A stretch of 64,000 nt of DNA from G963668605 sp963668605 (GCA_963668605.1 OY764903.1:1612001-1676000), one strand, 5' to 3'. Shown: positions 27,285 to 36,114, counted from the stretch's first letter. Program-made: numbers and translations. Notes: generated by a model from the sequence alone, not told the origin.

Positions 27285-27460
27285 CCGGCGGCTGCGGATT
27301 TCGGGTCGATTCCGAGATTCCGGAGGTTCGAGGGGATCTTCGAGAGTGACCCAGATCCATGTTGCTCAGCGAAACGCTTTAGGGCGTCATTGACGGTGGC
27401 CAAGCCTTCCCGAAGTTGGCACAGTGTCTCGTTGGCAACGGTCTTATCGGGCCCGCTCAT
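27251..27460 (-). CDS. Possible small protein of unknown function
   Basis: 69 residues with an ATG at 27460 and a weak GAGG 11-14 bases before it. The middle (LREGLATVNDALKRFAEQ) reads like an amphipathic helix and the composition is protein-like, but nothing is recognised. It overlaps the end of the Gfo/Idh gene by 34 bases tail to tail. It could be real, or the end of the decayed gene just upstream on the same strand. Confidence 0.25.
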   Translation of the reverse strand: MSGPDKTVANETLCQLREGLATVNDALKRFAEQHGSGSLSKIPSNLRNLGIDPKSAAAGHPSLYGARYW

Positions 27461-27514
27461 TCACGCCTGTTCCCTCGGAGGAGCTGCATACGGAGGTACC
27501 CCAGGGCTCGCTGA

Positions 27515-27921
27515 CTACGTAGCGGAGATCCTGAGTCGTCCGACTGTCATAGGCTTGGGAGCAGAGGAAACCACGGTCGCTCTCATGGAGAGAGATGTGC
27601 CGGATTCCGCGCCCGTTGTCGATGAGGGCTGCCATCGCTGGTACTCCGCCGTGGTGTCGATCTCCAACGTCAGTTCTTCCTGGCCGTCGGGGACAAAACC
27701 GTAGGTCAACTCGTACTCGACATCCACGCCGAGATCGGGAAAGGACTTGAGATCCAACACCTTCTTGCTGACCGTCCTGCCGCTGAGGGTTGTACCCGCT
27801 TGTGGGTAGGGGATCGGAGCCGCCCAAACGGGTGTCCATGGCAACTCAGTTCAGGGCGAACCTGAGCCTCCAAACCGCAGGCCAGCATGCAGCAAAGGCC
27901 AATCCGCCTTCCGAAGAGCAT
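27515..27921 (-). pseudogene. Secreted protein of unknown function, frameshifted
   Basis: A signal peptide starts at the ATG 27921 (LFGRRIGLCCMLACGLEAQ) with GAGG 5 bases upstream, but after about 30 residues the frame becomes nonsense. A second frame, open from about 27844, continues as a protein-like beta-rich chain (WTPVWAAPIPYPQAGTTLSG, VDVEYELTYGFVPDGQEELT) to the stop at 27515. The two join by a shift near 27845-27860 to give QVRPE followed by LPWTPVW, so this was probably one gene of about 130 codons. No domain is recognised. Alternatively a sequencing error caused the shift. Confidence 0.45.
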
Positions 27922-27974
27922 CGTCACCTCGCTGTTGACATTTGGGGCCCTGGAATGCGTATGAACTGCGCTTC

Positions 27975-28811
27975 CTAAACGTTACAGATCGCGAACGCCT
28001 GCTCGAGCGATTTTACCGGATCGCGTTTCGGAATGAACTCGTGCGAAACGAAGCCGACGAAATTCAACTCCGCGATGGCTTCCGCGATGGCCCGGTAGTT
28101 GAGTTCCTGTGTCTCGTCAATCTCATTCCTGCCGGGGTTGCCGCCGGTATGGAAGTGGCCAATGTACTGGATGTTTTCGCGGATCGTGCGGATGATTTCG
28201 CCTTCCATGCGCTGCATGTGGTAAATGTCGTAAAGCAACTTGACGCGCGAAGATCCCACCCGCTTGCAAACGTTCACGCCCCAGGCCGTATGGTCGCACA
28301 TGTAGTCCTTGTGGTCCTTGGCGTTCAGTAATTCTAGGCAGATGGTAATATCTTTGTCTTCGGCGAACTTCTTCACGCGATTCAGGAAGAGGACACAGTT
28401 ATCCGCTCCTTCCTCGTCGGGCATGCCTTTCCGGTTTCCGGAAAGCGTGATCACGTTCGGGGCGCCCCCGGCGGCAGCCTTCTCGATGTTGTCGCGCATG
28501 ATCTTCTCTATGCGGTCGTGGTTCTCCTTGCGGTTGATTCCATCGCCGATACTATGGCCAGCCGGAACCATAGAAGGCACGAGGCCGTATTTTTTGACCG
28601 TAGGCCAGTCATCCGGACCGACAAGATCGATCCCCTTGATTCCGATCCGCGCGGATTCCTTGCAGAGGTCTTCCAGCGTCATCTTCTTGAAGCACCACTG
28701 GGCGACGCCTTGCTTCAGGCGGACTTTCCCATTCTTCTGCTGGCTCGCGGAGGCTCCGAGCGCAAGCGATGCAGCGGCGGCTCCAGTTTGAAATAGCGTT
28801 CTGCGTGTCAT
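27975..28811 (-). CDS. Hydroxypyruvate-isomerase-like TIM-barrel protein, Tat-exported
   Basis: 278 residues. Signal TRRTLFQTGAAAASLAL is twin-arginine-like. The barrel shows GVAQWCFKKMTLEDLC, ARIGIKGIDLVGPDDW, ICLELLNAKDH, KLLYDIYHMQRMEGE, YIGHFHTGGNPGRNEID and FVGFVSHEF. The Glu, Asp, His and final Glu match the metal site of hydroxypyruvate isomerase and related sugar isomerases, and YDIYHMQxMEGx plus HxGxxPGRxExD are signatures of that subgroup. In Bacteroidota and Acidobacteriota secreted versions accompany Gfo/Idh enzymes, so the true substrate may be a keto-sugar and not hydroxypyruvate. It is a single gene between decayed regions. Shine-Dalgarno weak. Confidence 0.88.
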   Translation of the reverse strand: MTRRTLFQTGAAAASLALGASASQQKNGKVRLKQGVAQWCFKKMTLEDLCKESARIGIKGIDLVGPDDWPTVKKYGLVPSMVPAGHSIGDGINRKENHDRIEKIMRDNIEKAAAGGAPNVITLSGNRKGMPDEEGADNCVLFLNRVKKFAEDKDITICLELLNAKDHKDYMCDHTAWGVNVCKRVGSSRVKLLYDIYHMQRMEGEIIRTIRENIQYIGHFHTGGNPGRNEIDETQELNYRAIAEAIAELNFVGFVSHEFIPKRDPVKSLEQAFAICNV

Positions 28812-28878
28812 AATTATCTACTGGTCCTGACGGCCTTTGTCATATGTTAGATTCGACGTCCACCTCGACGCCCAAGTG

Positions 28879-29043
28879 TCAACGTGGACGGGCGCGCCCA
28901 AAAGTGATCGCGTTCTCCGTCGTGCTGGAGTTCAGTGGCAAGAGCGCTTTCTCAGGGAACTCGCCGGAGATGATCTTCTCACAGAGGATATCCACTACCT
29001 CTTTGTGCAGTCGCGGACGGCCCTTAAGCGATTTCAATATCAT
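28879..29043 (-). pseudogene. Truncated GntR (FadR-type) transcription regulator
   Basis: 54 codons remain from the ATG at 29043. RLHKEVVDILCEKIISGEF followed by PEKALLP is the classic first helix of FadR-type GntR regulators (xxxxxVxxxLxxxIxxGxxxPGxxLP). Where the winged-helix recognition sequence should follow, the frame changes to unrelated sequence (NSSTTENAITFGRARPR) and stops at 28879. The helix-turn-helix core and the effector-binding domain are missing, so no functional repressor can be made. The palindrome at 29037-29056 overlaps the start and looks like its operator. Confidence 0.6.
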
Positions 29044-29056
29044 ATCGGTATGATAT
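29037..29056. promoter_or_regulatory. Palindromic GntR-type operator
   Basis: ATATCATA-TCGG-TATGATAT, a perfect inverted repeat with 8-base arms and a 4-base centre. It covers the start of the truncated GntR gene and lies 69 bases upstream of the plus-strand propeller-PHP gene. Size and symmetry match binding sites of dimeric GntR/FadR-family repressors. No second copy was found in the window. Confidence 0.55.
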
Positions 29057-29124
29057 CAGGCAAGCTACCCCAAAATGCCGGCATCTTTGGTTTGTGGTAC
29101 GCTATCTGAATTCCGGAGGTCAAG

Positions 29125-31950
29125 ATGAAGAACATCGTTCTGTTTCTCGTCTCCGCGACCATGGCGATCGCCTGGTTCGCCCGTCCCCAGTCCCCGGTCA
29201 CCCCAGCGGGCGCACCACCCGATGGACCTCTCAGTTTCCGGATAACCTTTGGCGAAAGACAGGAACGCGAAGCTGATTGTTCCGGGTCCGTGACCCTCGG
29301 CCAAGGCAAGATCGTCAAACTGTCGCCATGGCGCTTTTACGGAAGCGACGCAGTCGAAGGCGCCAACGGCTGGAAATTGCGGATCAAGAGGGGGCCGCTC
29401 GAAAATCAACCTGACCAGCCGCGTGCCATCGCCTCACCGGGACCCAGCCAAAATATCGTGCCCGCGGGAATCGTAGTCACGGCCGAAGCCCCGCAGTCCT
29501 CCTCCGTTCAGGTCCAAAGCGCAGCGGGCAATTTCGAATTCCGCCTCGCCGCTCTCTCCCGTGGACAGGTGCTCTGGTTTCAGGACGGCGACGTGAGCGT
29601 TCAGCGCGTACCGACTCCGGAGCGCATCGCCGACCCCGGTCCGGAGAATGATTACCCTTCCCTTGCGGTGGCGCGCGACGGCTCGGTGTGGACTGCCTGG
29701 CAATCCTATCAGGACGGCGGAGAGCATGTCGTTGTCCGGCATTCGACCCCGGCGGGTTGGAGCGAACCGGTGACGTTGACCGATAAACGCGGAGATGTGT
29801 TTCGCACGACCGTCGAACAAGACACAGAGGGCCGGGTCTGGGTCGTCTGGAGCGAACGTACTGGCGAAAGCTGGGATCTTTGGACACGCATTTTTGACGG
29901 CCGGCAATGGAGGGCCCGCCGCAAACTGACCGCGAGCGGCGTCAACATCTTTCACAAACTGGTGAAAGACCGCGCAGGCGCGCTGCACTTGATTTGGATC
30001 GGACACATCGACGGACGGTCCCACGTGATGTGGAGCCGGTTGCAGGGCGATTCGTGGTCCACGCCCATTGAGATCAGTGGTCCCAGCGCCTGGATGCCCG
30101 ACGCCGCTGCCGACTCGAAAGGCAATCTTTACGTGGTGTGGGACAGCTATCGCACCGGGAATTACGATGTCTTCCTGCGGCGGATCGGCGCAAGCGGAAA
30201 TATGGGCGCCATAGAGCAAATTACACGTTCGCCGCGCTTCCAGGCACACGCCAGCGTGGCGGTGGACCGCCAGGACCGCGTGTGGGTGGCCTGGGATGAA
30301 TCCGGCGCCAATTGGGGCAAAGACTGGGCTCGCGATGACACTTGGCGCGGCACGGTTCTTTATAGCGACCGACGTCCGCGTGTTGCTGTTTTCGAAAACG
30401 GCACGTGGAAACAGCCCGTCGCGGATCCCATGGCCGCCGTACCTCGGCGATACAACCGATTTGTCCAGGCTCCGCGTCTGGCTTGCGACGATCAGGGCCG
30501 GGTCTGGTTGGGCCTCCAGGTGCGCACTTCGACTGCCCAGAACCGATCCGACTTCTGGGCCGCTAACGGACGTTGGGAACTGTTCCTCACGAGTCTCGAC
30601 GGTGGACGATGGACGCCTGCCGCACCGGTTCCCAACTCGAGCACGCGACCTGATGGCGCCGTTCAACTTCAGCGGACCGCGCAGGGCATCCGGGCTGTTT
30701 GGATGAACGACAATCGCTTTTTTGGAGGCCCCGCGATTGCTTCCAACCGCAAAGTTCACCAGGAAATCGACACCGCGCAGTTCACACTCCCCGCGCCGCG
30801 CGAAGCGGAATTGGAGACTTTCGCCGAAACGCCCGGGAATGCCGCCGCGATTCACAAGAACGAACCAGCCGACGTTGCCCGAATTCGCTCGTATCGCGCG
30901 GGCTCTGATTCTGGTTCGTATCGCATAGTGCGCGGCGACTTTCATCGCCATACCGAAATTTCGTCGGACGGCGCGGGCGACGGATCCGTCGAAGATTACT
31001 TCCGTTACATGATCGACGCCGCCCAAATGGATACCGGCATTATCGCCGATCACAGCGCCGGCGGCGATAACGAATACACATGGTGGCGGACGGAAAAGGC
31101 CAACGACCTGTTCCACATTCAGAGCGGCTTCACCCCTCTGTTTGGTTATGAACGCAGCGTACCCTATCCCAACGGGCACCGCAATATTGTGTTTGCGGAG
31201 CGTGGCGTCCGCACCCTGCCCATCAGCCGGGAAGAGCAACAGGGCAAGGTGAACACCGGGCCCGTGCTCTATCCCTACCTTAAACAGAACCGCGGGATTT
31301 GCATGCTGCACTCGCTCGCCACGGACCAAGGCAGCGACTACCGGGACAACGACCCCGAGGTTGAGCCCCTGGTCGAGATTTACCAGGGCTATCACGCAAA
31401 CTACGAGTATGAGGGTGCGCCACGCGCCGAAGCGACGGGCTACGCAGTCTCTTCGCACGGGTCAGTCCAGCCGCTTGGCTTCTACTGGAATGCTCTGGCT
31501 AAGGGCTTCAAACTGGGAGTGGAATCGAGCTCGGATCACATCTCGACCCACACTTCCTACACAATGATTCTCGCGTCCGAGCCCAATCGAGCCGGCATCG
31601 TGGAGAGTATGCGAAAGCGCCACGCCTACGGCGCCACAGACAACATCATCCTGGATTTCCGCGCCATCGACGGAAAGAATCGCATCTGGTTGATGGGCGA
31701 CGCCCTGGAGTCCGCCGCACCACCCAGAATGCGTGTCAAGGTCATAGGCACCGGAGTGATCGACCGGATCGACGTTATTAAGGATGGCAAATTCGTATTC
31801 GAAAACCATCCGCGGCGCGAGACCGGCGAGTTCACATGGGTCGATAATGCTCCAGGCAAAGGGCGAAGCTGGTATTACGTCCGCGTGATGCAGACCGACC
31901 GTCAGATGGCTTGGTCAAGCCCTATCTGGGTAGATTACTCACGGCGGTAA
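29125..31950 (+). CDS. Secreted beta-propeller/PHP-domain fusion (DUF3604-like metallohydrolase)
   Basis: 941 residues; GGAGG lies 6 bases before the ATG and a signal peptide follows (IVLFLVSATMAIAWFA). Residues about 170-540 contain repeated blades of the type AVARDGSVWTAWQSYQDG and DTEGRVWVVWSERTG, a sialidase/WD-like propeller. From about residue 600 a PHP-type metal site begins with GDFHRHTEISSDG (His607 and His609), then IIADHSAGGDNE, HSLATDQGSD, and VESSSDH. This second half resembles DUF3604/PHP proteins. The likely role is hydrolysis of a phosphate or other ester by a metal-dependent enzyme with a binding propeller, but no substrate can be assigned. It may once have been controlled by the GntR operator upstream. 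Confidence 0.82.
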   Translation: MKNIVLFLVSATMAIAWFARPQSPVTPAGAPPDGPLSFRITFGERQEREADCSGSVTLGQGKIVKLSPWRFYGSDAVEGANGWKLRIKRGPLENQPDQPRAIASPGPSQNIVPAGIVVTAEAPQSSSVQVQSAAGNFEFRLAALSRGQVLWFQDGDVSVQRVPTPERIADPGPENDYPSLAVARDGSVWTAWQSYQDGGEHVVVRHSTPAGWSEPVTLTDKRGDVFRTTVEQDTEGRVWVVWSERTGESWDLWTRIFDGRQWRARRKLTASGVNIFHKLVKDRAGALHLIWIGHIDGRSHVMWSRLQGDSWSTPIEISGPSAWMPDAAADSKGNLYVVWDSYRTGNYDVFLRRIGASGNMGAIEQITRSPRFQAHASVAVDRQDRVWVAWDESGANWGKDWARDDTWRGTVLYSDRRPRVAVFENGTWKQPVADPMAAVPRRYNRFVQAPRLACDDQGRVWLGLQVRTSTAQNRSDFWAANGRWELFLTSLDGGRWTPAAPVPNSSTRPDGAVQLQRTAQGIRAVWMNDNRFFGGPAIASNRKVHQEIDTAQFTLPAPREAELETFAETPGNAAAIHKNEPADVARIRSYRAGSDSGSYRIVRGDFHRHTEISSDGAGDGSVEDYFRYMIDAAQMDTGIIADHSAGGDNEYTWWRTEKANDLFHIQSGFTPLFGYERSVPYPNGHRNIVFAERGVRTLPISREEQQGKVNTGPVLYPYLKQNRGICMLHSLATDQGSDYRDNDPEVEPLVEIYQGYHANYEYEGAPRAEATGYAVSSHGSVQPLGFYWNALAKGFKLGVESSSDHISTHTSYTMILASEPNRAGIVESMRKRHAYGATDNIILDFRAIDGKNRIWLMGDALESAAPPRMRVKVIGTGVIDRIDVIKDGKFVFENHPRRETGEFTWVDNAPGKGRSWYYVRVMQTDRQMAWSSPIWVDYSRR

Positions 31951-32384
31951 TGGCGTTGTCGCGCGATGGTGGCTAACTTTCAAAATCTTCAATGGCGTCT
32001 TCCATACTGCGGTGGCGGCCGCTTTCGCGGTACTCTTCGCGCCTGGTTTGGTGGGCTGTCGAACGAGCGGCAGAATGGTGGTCACGGCGTGGTGGAAACG
32101 GCCCTGACCATAGAGCACTCGCCGTGGGTGTTCGGCACACGGCCGAGTCTAATCTATCACTGCAACTGTTTGAAGTTTCGTCGTAACCCTTGTCTGCTCA
32201 CCATGTGGAATGCGGAACCTAAAGCCACCTGATAGGCTGGAACACGGTACTCTCAAGCACTCGACAACACGGTCGCCCGACTTGCGGGCGGTCTGGTTTC
32301 CGAGAACTTTGAGATCCACCGGCGCTATGATCCCGGATTGAGTTTCGGATCATGAACATTCAGCGGCTGCAGGAAGGGCAAATT
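31951..32384. other. Intergenic region, no convincing gene
   Basis: 434 bases. One plus frame around 31975-32105 has a lipobox-like stretch (FAPGLVGC) but no start codon or ribosome site and stops soon after. A small hairpin with arms CGCCCG/CGGGCG is at 32274-32290. A good ribosome site for the next gene is at 32371-32378. Confidence 0.4.
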
Positions 32385-34901
32385 ATGCGTCTCATCATAG
32401 GCTTCATCGCGGCCTATGCCGTACTCACGGCCCAGACGATCGATCGTCCGATGCGCGCGGTAACTGATCCCGGAGTGGTTACCACCCGCCAGACAATCAC
32501 GCCCGCAGGCGTTCCCACCATCTTCCAGGGGAAGGTATACGGTGTTGCGTTCGGACAGAGCGCGAACGAATTGTGGATTCTGAGTGCCACGCAACTTTAT
32601 CAGATGGACTGGCGCGCAAACCGCGTTGTCCTGAACATCACGCATAATGCGAATCCAGGACTTATGGGTCTGACCAGGCACGATCAGGTTTATGTCACAG
32701 GTGTGCCTCGCAACAAGAAGGCAGGACTCTTTCGAGTAGCGGACGGCAGTCTGAAAGCCGTAGCCGACGGGCTTGGGGCAACCAATTCGGGTTCGACCGG
32801 CATTGGTGGAGGCATTGCAGTGGTGCCGCTCATCGCGGATAACAAAGCCGCGATCGTTGAGATATCCGGAGGCAAAGTCAGGGCAACTGTCGATACCGGC
32901 ATCGCCCCATTCGCAGCAGTGGTGAACGCCGCCGGCACGGTGGCCTATGTGTCGAACTGGGGCGGACGGCGCGCGACGGAGAAGGATCAGACCGCGCGCA
33001 CCGGATTGAGCCCGACGGCAGATCAGGTGGTCGTGGATGCGCACGGAATCGCCTCCACCGGAACCGTTACACGGATCGACCTTGTCAGCGCGAAGGCGAC
33101 ACACACGATCCCGGCTGAACTCCATCCCAACGGCCTCGCGTGGGACGAGAAGGCCGGCCGCTTGTATGTCGCCAACAATAATCGCGACTCCGTGACAGTG
33201 ATCGACACGAAGTCTAACGCCGTGCTGCGGCATGTTCGAATTCAACCATTTTCGCGCGACGTGACCGGCATCGCGCCCACGGCGGTTGCGCTTTCGAGCA
33301 ATGGATCGAAGCTGTTCGTGACCTGTGGCGGCATCAATGCCGTTGCAGTTTTGAACGCGCAGACGTTCACGCTGGAAGGACTGATCCCGACTGGATGGTA
33401 TCCCAACAATATCGCAGTCAGTCCGGATGGACGGCGGCTTGCGATAGGGGCACTTCTCGGGGCCGGATCCGGTTGGCGCGATGAACCGGGCAAGCGCTTC
33501 GTCCACGCTAATCGAGGCTCTGTCAACGTCGTTGACATTCCTGACGCTGCGCAATTGGCAAGCTACACGACTGCCGTCTCGGAGAACAATCACCTGCCGC
33601 TCAAAGGCGCACCTATGCCCGCAAGACAAGCGCAGCGCACTCCGAAAGCAGTGCCGGAGCGCGCCGGAGACGCGTCGCTGATCCAACATGTTGTTTATAT
33701 CGTTAAGGAAAACCGCACATACGATCAGGTCTTCGGCGATATCCCAAAAGGTAACGGCGATCCCTCGCTGGTGATGTTCGGTGAGGCAGTAACTCCCAAT
33801 CAGCATCGACTCGCCCAGGAGTATGTACTGCTGGACAACTTCTATGCCTCAGGCGGCAACAGCGCCGATGGGCATCAATGGGTGACACAAGCCAACGAGG
33901 TTGCCTACACGATGTGGCCCGGCTACCAGGGCCGTAGTTATCCATATGATGGCACCGACCCCATCGGTATCGCGCAGGGCGGCACTATTTGGGATGCCGC
34001 CATCAAGCTGGGCAAATCAGTCCGCATCTATGGCGAGTACGCCGGTCGGCTCTCCGTGCCTTCCAAACAGCGTCACGAATACCTGCAGCGCTGGAAGCGC
34101 AGTGAAGACTTCACCGCGACCTGGAACATCACTGCGCCGATCGCGCATATGAACGCTTTTGTTGCCAGAAACTACCCCAGTTACACAACCTCAATACCGG
34201 ACGTAGTCCGCGCGCAGATTTTTCTGAAGGATTTCAGGCAGTGGGAAAAGGACGGCAAGATGCCGGCACTCACTGTACTGCAACTGCCATCGAATCACAC
34301 CAACGGCACATCACCCGGTGCGTCGTCGCCCAAGGCCATGGTTGCCGACAACGACCTCGCCCTGGGGCAGATTGTCGAGTCGCTCAGCAAGTCGAAGTTC
34401 TGGCCGAAAATGGCGATCTTCATTGTTGAAGACGACGCGCAGAATGGAGTGGACCACGTCGACGGGCACCGTACCGTCGCGCTGGCCGTAAGCCCATACA
34501 CGAGGCGGAGCCACATCGATTCCACTTTCTATTCGCACCAGAGCATGCTCAAGACCATCGAACAGATGCTCGGCTTGCCCACGCTCTCGATCTTCGACTT
34601 GATCGCGAATGACATGCGCGCGAGTTTCACAGATACTCCCGATTTGACGACATACACACACGTGCTACCCGAGCAGGATCTGTTCGAGGTAAATCCGCAA
34701 TTGAAGGCCCTGCGAGGTCAGGCAAGATCGGCGGCAATCGATTCGGCAAAAATGCGCTGGGACGTTCCGGACGCCGCGCCGACAGACAGGCTCAATCGGA
34801 TTCTATGGCACAACGTCAAGGGTTGGAAGAGTGCCTATCCCGGCGTACGACAGGCCGTCTTCGCGCCATATTCGCTGGATGTCGACGATAAGGACCGCTG
34901 A
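32385..34901 (+). CDS. YncE-like beta-propeller fused to phosphoesterase
   Basis: 838 residues. The ATG at 32385 is preferred over one 33 bases upstream because AGGAAGGG stands 7 bases before it and a signal peptide starts there (LIIGFIAAYAVLTAQ). Residues about 30-400 form a YncE/surface-layer-type propeller (YVSNWGG, RLYVANNNRDSVTVIDTKSN, NNIAVSPDGRRLAIG). From about 435 the phosphoesterase domain begins: VKENRTYDQVFGD, where Thr445 follows the metal-binding Glu442/Asn443 as in acid phosphatase AcpA and phospholipase C, then LDNFYASGGNSADGHQW, and the late metal site VEDDAQNGVDHVDGHR. Predicted to be a periplasmic phosphomonoesterase or phosphodiesterase. This domain order is a known fusion in Acidobacteriota. 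Confidence 0.9.
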   Translation: MRLIIGFIAAYAVLTAQTIDRPMRAVTDPGVVTTRQTITPAGVPTIFQGKVYGVAFGQSANELWILSATQLYQMDWRANRVVLNITHNANPGLMGLTRHDQVYVTGVPRNKKAGLFRVADGSLKAVADGLGATNSGSTGIGGGIAVVPLIADNKAAIVEISGGKVRATVDTGIAPFAAVVNAAGTVAYVSNWGGRRATEKDQTARTGLSPTADQVVVDAHGIASTGTVTRIDLVSAKATHTIPAELHPNGLAWDEKAGRLYVANNNRDSVTVIDTKSNAVLRHVRIQPFSRDVTGIAPTAVALSSNGSKLFVTCGGINAVAVLNAQTFTLEGLIPTGWYPNNIAVSPDGRRLAIGALLGAGSGWRDEPGKRFVHANRGSVNVVDIPDAAQLASYTTAVSENNHLPLKGAPMPARQAQRTPKAVPERAGDASLIQHVVYIVKENRTYDQVFGDIPKGNGDPSLVMFGEAVTPNQHRLAQEYVLLDNFYASGGNSADGHQWVTQANEVAYTMWPGYQGRSYPYDGTDPIGIAQGGTIWDAAIKLGKSVRIYGEYAGRLSVPSKQRHEYLQRWKRSEDFTATWNITAPIAHMNAFVARNYPSYTTSIPDVVRAQIFLKDFRQWEKDGKMPALTVLQLPSNHTNGTSPGASSPKAMVADNDLALGQIVESLSKSKFWPKMAIFIVEDDAQNGVDHVDGHRTVALAVSPYTRRSHIDSTFYSHQSMLKTIEQMLGLPTLSIFDLIANDMRASFTDTPDLTTYTHVLPEQDLFEVNPQLKALRGQARSAAIDSAKMRWDVPDAAPTDRLNRILWHNVKGWKSAYPGVRQAVFAPYSLDVDDKDR

Positions 34902-35233
34902 GCCTGAGCGGGCGCAAACTGTCAGCCAATGGAGGCTCGAAATGGGAACTACGCGCCGGGATGAACCGGCACCAGGCAGAGCGTGGAAGAGTCTTACCCG
35001 AAAAGAGTAGCGACCCGCTAGATCCGCTCCGGCGCCACAAACGGCCAGTGGTAATTGCGGAGACAATGTTTTCTAATTACAAGACGGATAATAACTCGGC
35101 CTGAGGAAAGCAGATGCGACGGAGAGTGGACAACTCCCAACTTATCGATCAGATCGGAATTTGCGGGGACCACAAGATACTCGGATCACAGAAGTCACTC
35201 CACTAAGTGGACGAGCGCTGATGCGCCCGCGGC
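34902..35233. other. Gene-free stretch at the start of a decayed zone
   Basis: About 330 bases after the phosphoesterase. No frame on either strand gives protein-like sequence longer than about 25 residues, and no structure was noted. It leads into three consecutive gene fragments. Confidence 0.4.
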
Positions 35234-35365
35234 TCAGACATCCACGCCCAGATCGCTCCACTGCACGACTTTTTGCTTCGTCATGGCTTCATGACCCAGT
35301 ATTGATGTCAGCGCAGCAGTCGCGCCGATGACGATGTCGGCCGGCGGTTTGAATACCGCATCCAT
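35234..35365 (-). pseudogene. C-terminal scrap of a Gfo/Idh/MocA oxidoreductase
   Basis: A 43-codon open end on the minus strand reads ADIVIGATAALTSILGHEA and then KQKVVQWSDLGVDV before TGA. This is the usual tail of Gfo/Idh proteins; the intact copy at 11330 ends RRVVTWEEVDV after a comparable ADSARISTLTALMG stretch. All upstream parts are missing: at about 35365 the sequence passes into an alpha/beta-hydrolase fragment on the opposite strand. It is too short for any standard ORF filter. Identification rests on tail similarity only. Confidence 0.45.
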
Positions 35366-35669
35366 GGATGGATTGAAAAAGATGGCTCAGGAGCCGAACC
35401 AAGGGCGCTTCCTGGCCGCGGGGTGGCTTACCGTAGTTCCCACATTCCGCGAGCGCGTGAATGATCCACAAACGCGGAATGCGCTCCTGGACTGCCTGGC
35501 AGTGGTCGAACACGTCCGGCGAATGCCTGAAGTGGATCCGCGCAGTCTGGTCGTATGGGGCACAAGTGGCGGCGGCAGCTTGGCCTTGGAGATCGCTGGA
35601 GAAACGGAGGTGACCGCCATCCTGGCGGACGAGCCCGCGACTGTCCTGAGTTGGCCGAACTCGAGTTAG
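35366..35669 (+). pseudogene. Internal fragment of an alpha/beta hydrolase
   Basis: About 100 codons in one frame: KKMAQEPNQGRFLAAGWLTV, VPTFRERVNDPQTRNALLDC, MPEVDPRSLVVWGTSGGGSL and ILADEPATVL. GTSGGG is the nucleophile elbow GxSxG with its Ser. The N-terminal strands, the catalytic Asp and the His are missing, and at about 35645 the sequence switches to a MarR-like fragment in another frame. An ATG-containing frame starts at 35328, but the first dozen residues belong to the junction. It resembles the middle of dienelactone-hydrolase/prolyl-oligopeptidase-like secreted enzymes. Not expected to be functional. Confidence 0.55.
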
Positions 35670-36016
35670 ACCGTTACCTTGCGGTCGGAGCCGGACAGGT
35701 CCTGTTTGCATTGTTTGAGAGGGACAATTGCATCATCAAGGATCTCGTCCAGCGCGTCCGGCTTTCGCCTTCCACGTTAACCGGAACTCTGGACCGGATG
35801 AAGCGCACTGGCCTCATTCAGACCTGGCGTGATTCCGGCGATGGCCGCGCATTGCGAATCAAGTTGACACCGCTCGGGAGGTCGCTTGAGCCGAAATGCC
35901 GGGAACTGCTGCCCCGGCTCGAGGAAATACTGCATCAGGGAATGAGTGAACGAGATAAGAAAGCGTTGAGACGCCTGCTCTTCAAGGCGATCGACAACAT
36001 CCGGCAAGCCAGGTGA
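35645..36016 (+). pseudogene. MarR-family regulator lacking its N-terminus
   Basis: In the frame ending at 36016 the sequence from about 35645 reads as a MarR winged helix: AGQVLFALFERDNCIIKDLV (helices 2-3), RLSPSTLTGTLDRMKRTGLI (recognition helix), RDSGDGRALRIKLTPLG (wing) and a C-terminal dimerisation helix LLPRLEEILHQGMSERDKK. The first 25-30 residues normal for the family are replaced by alpha/beta-hydrolase DNA. The DNA-binding part is whole, so a shorter protein could still be made if an internal start were used, but none has a good ribosome site. MarR proteins usually need the N-terminal helix for dimerisation. Confidence 0.55.
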
Positions 36017-36114
36017 AGATCGAGGGCGTTGTGCGTCCGGGGCTTTCGCTGCCCGGCACGCCTTGAAACCGGGCTTGCCCCGCCGGTTGGAACTTCGGAG
36101 GTGCGCCGGTCTTC

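Noticed and set aside
29434..31458. 674-codon open frame on the minus strand
   Set aside because: Antisense to the propeller-PHP gene, which has motifs and a ribosome site. Composition is typical of a shadow frame.
31960..32105. Possible small lipoprotein (lipobox FAPGLVGC)
   Set aside because: No start codon or ribosome site in the frame and it stops within about 20 residues of the lipobox.
32274..32290. Hairpin CGCCCG/CGGGCG as terminator of the propeller-PHP gene
   Set aside because: It is more than 320 bases past the stop and has only 6-base arms.
32325..33806. 493-codon open frame on the minus strand
   Set aside because: Antisense to the YncE-phosphoesterase gene; no signal, motif or ribosome site.
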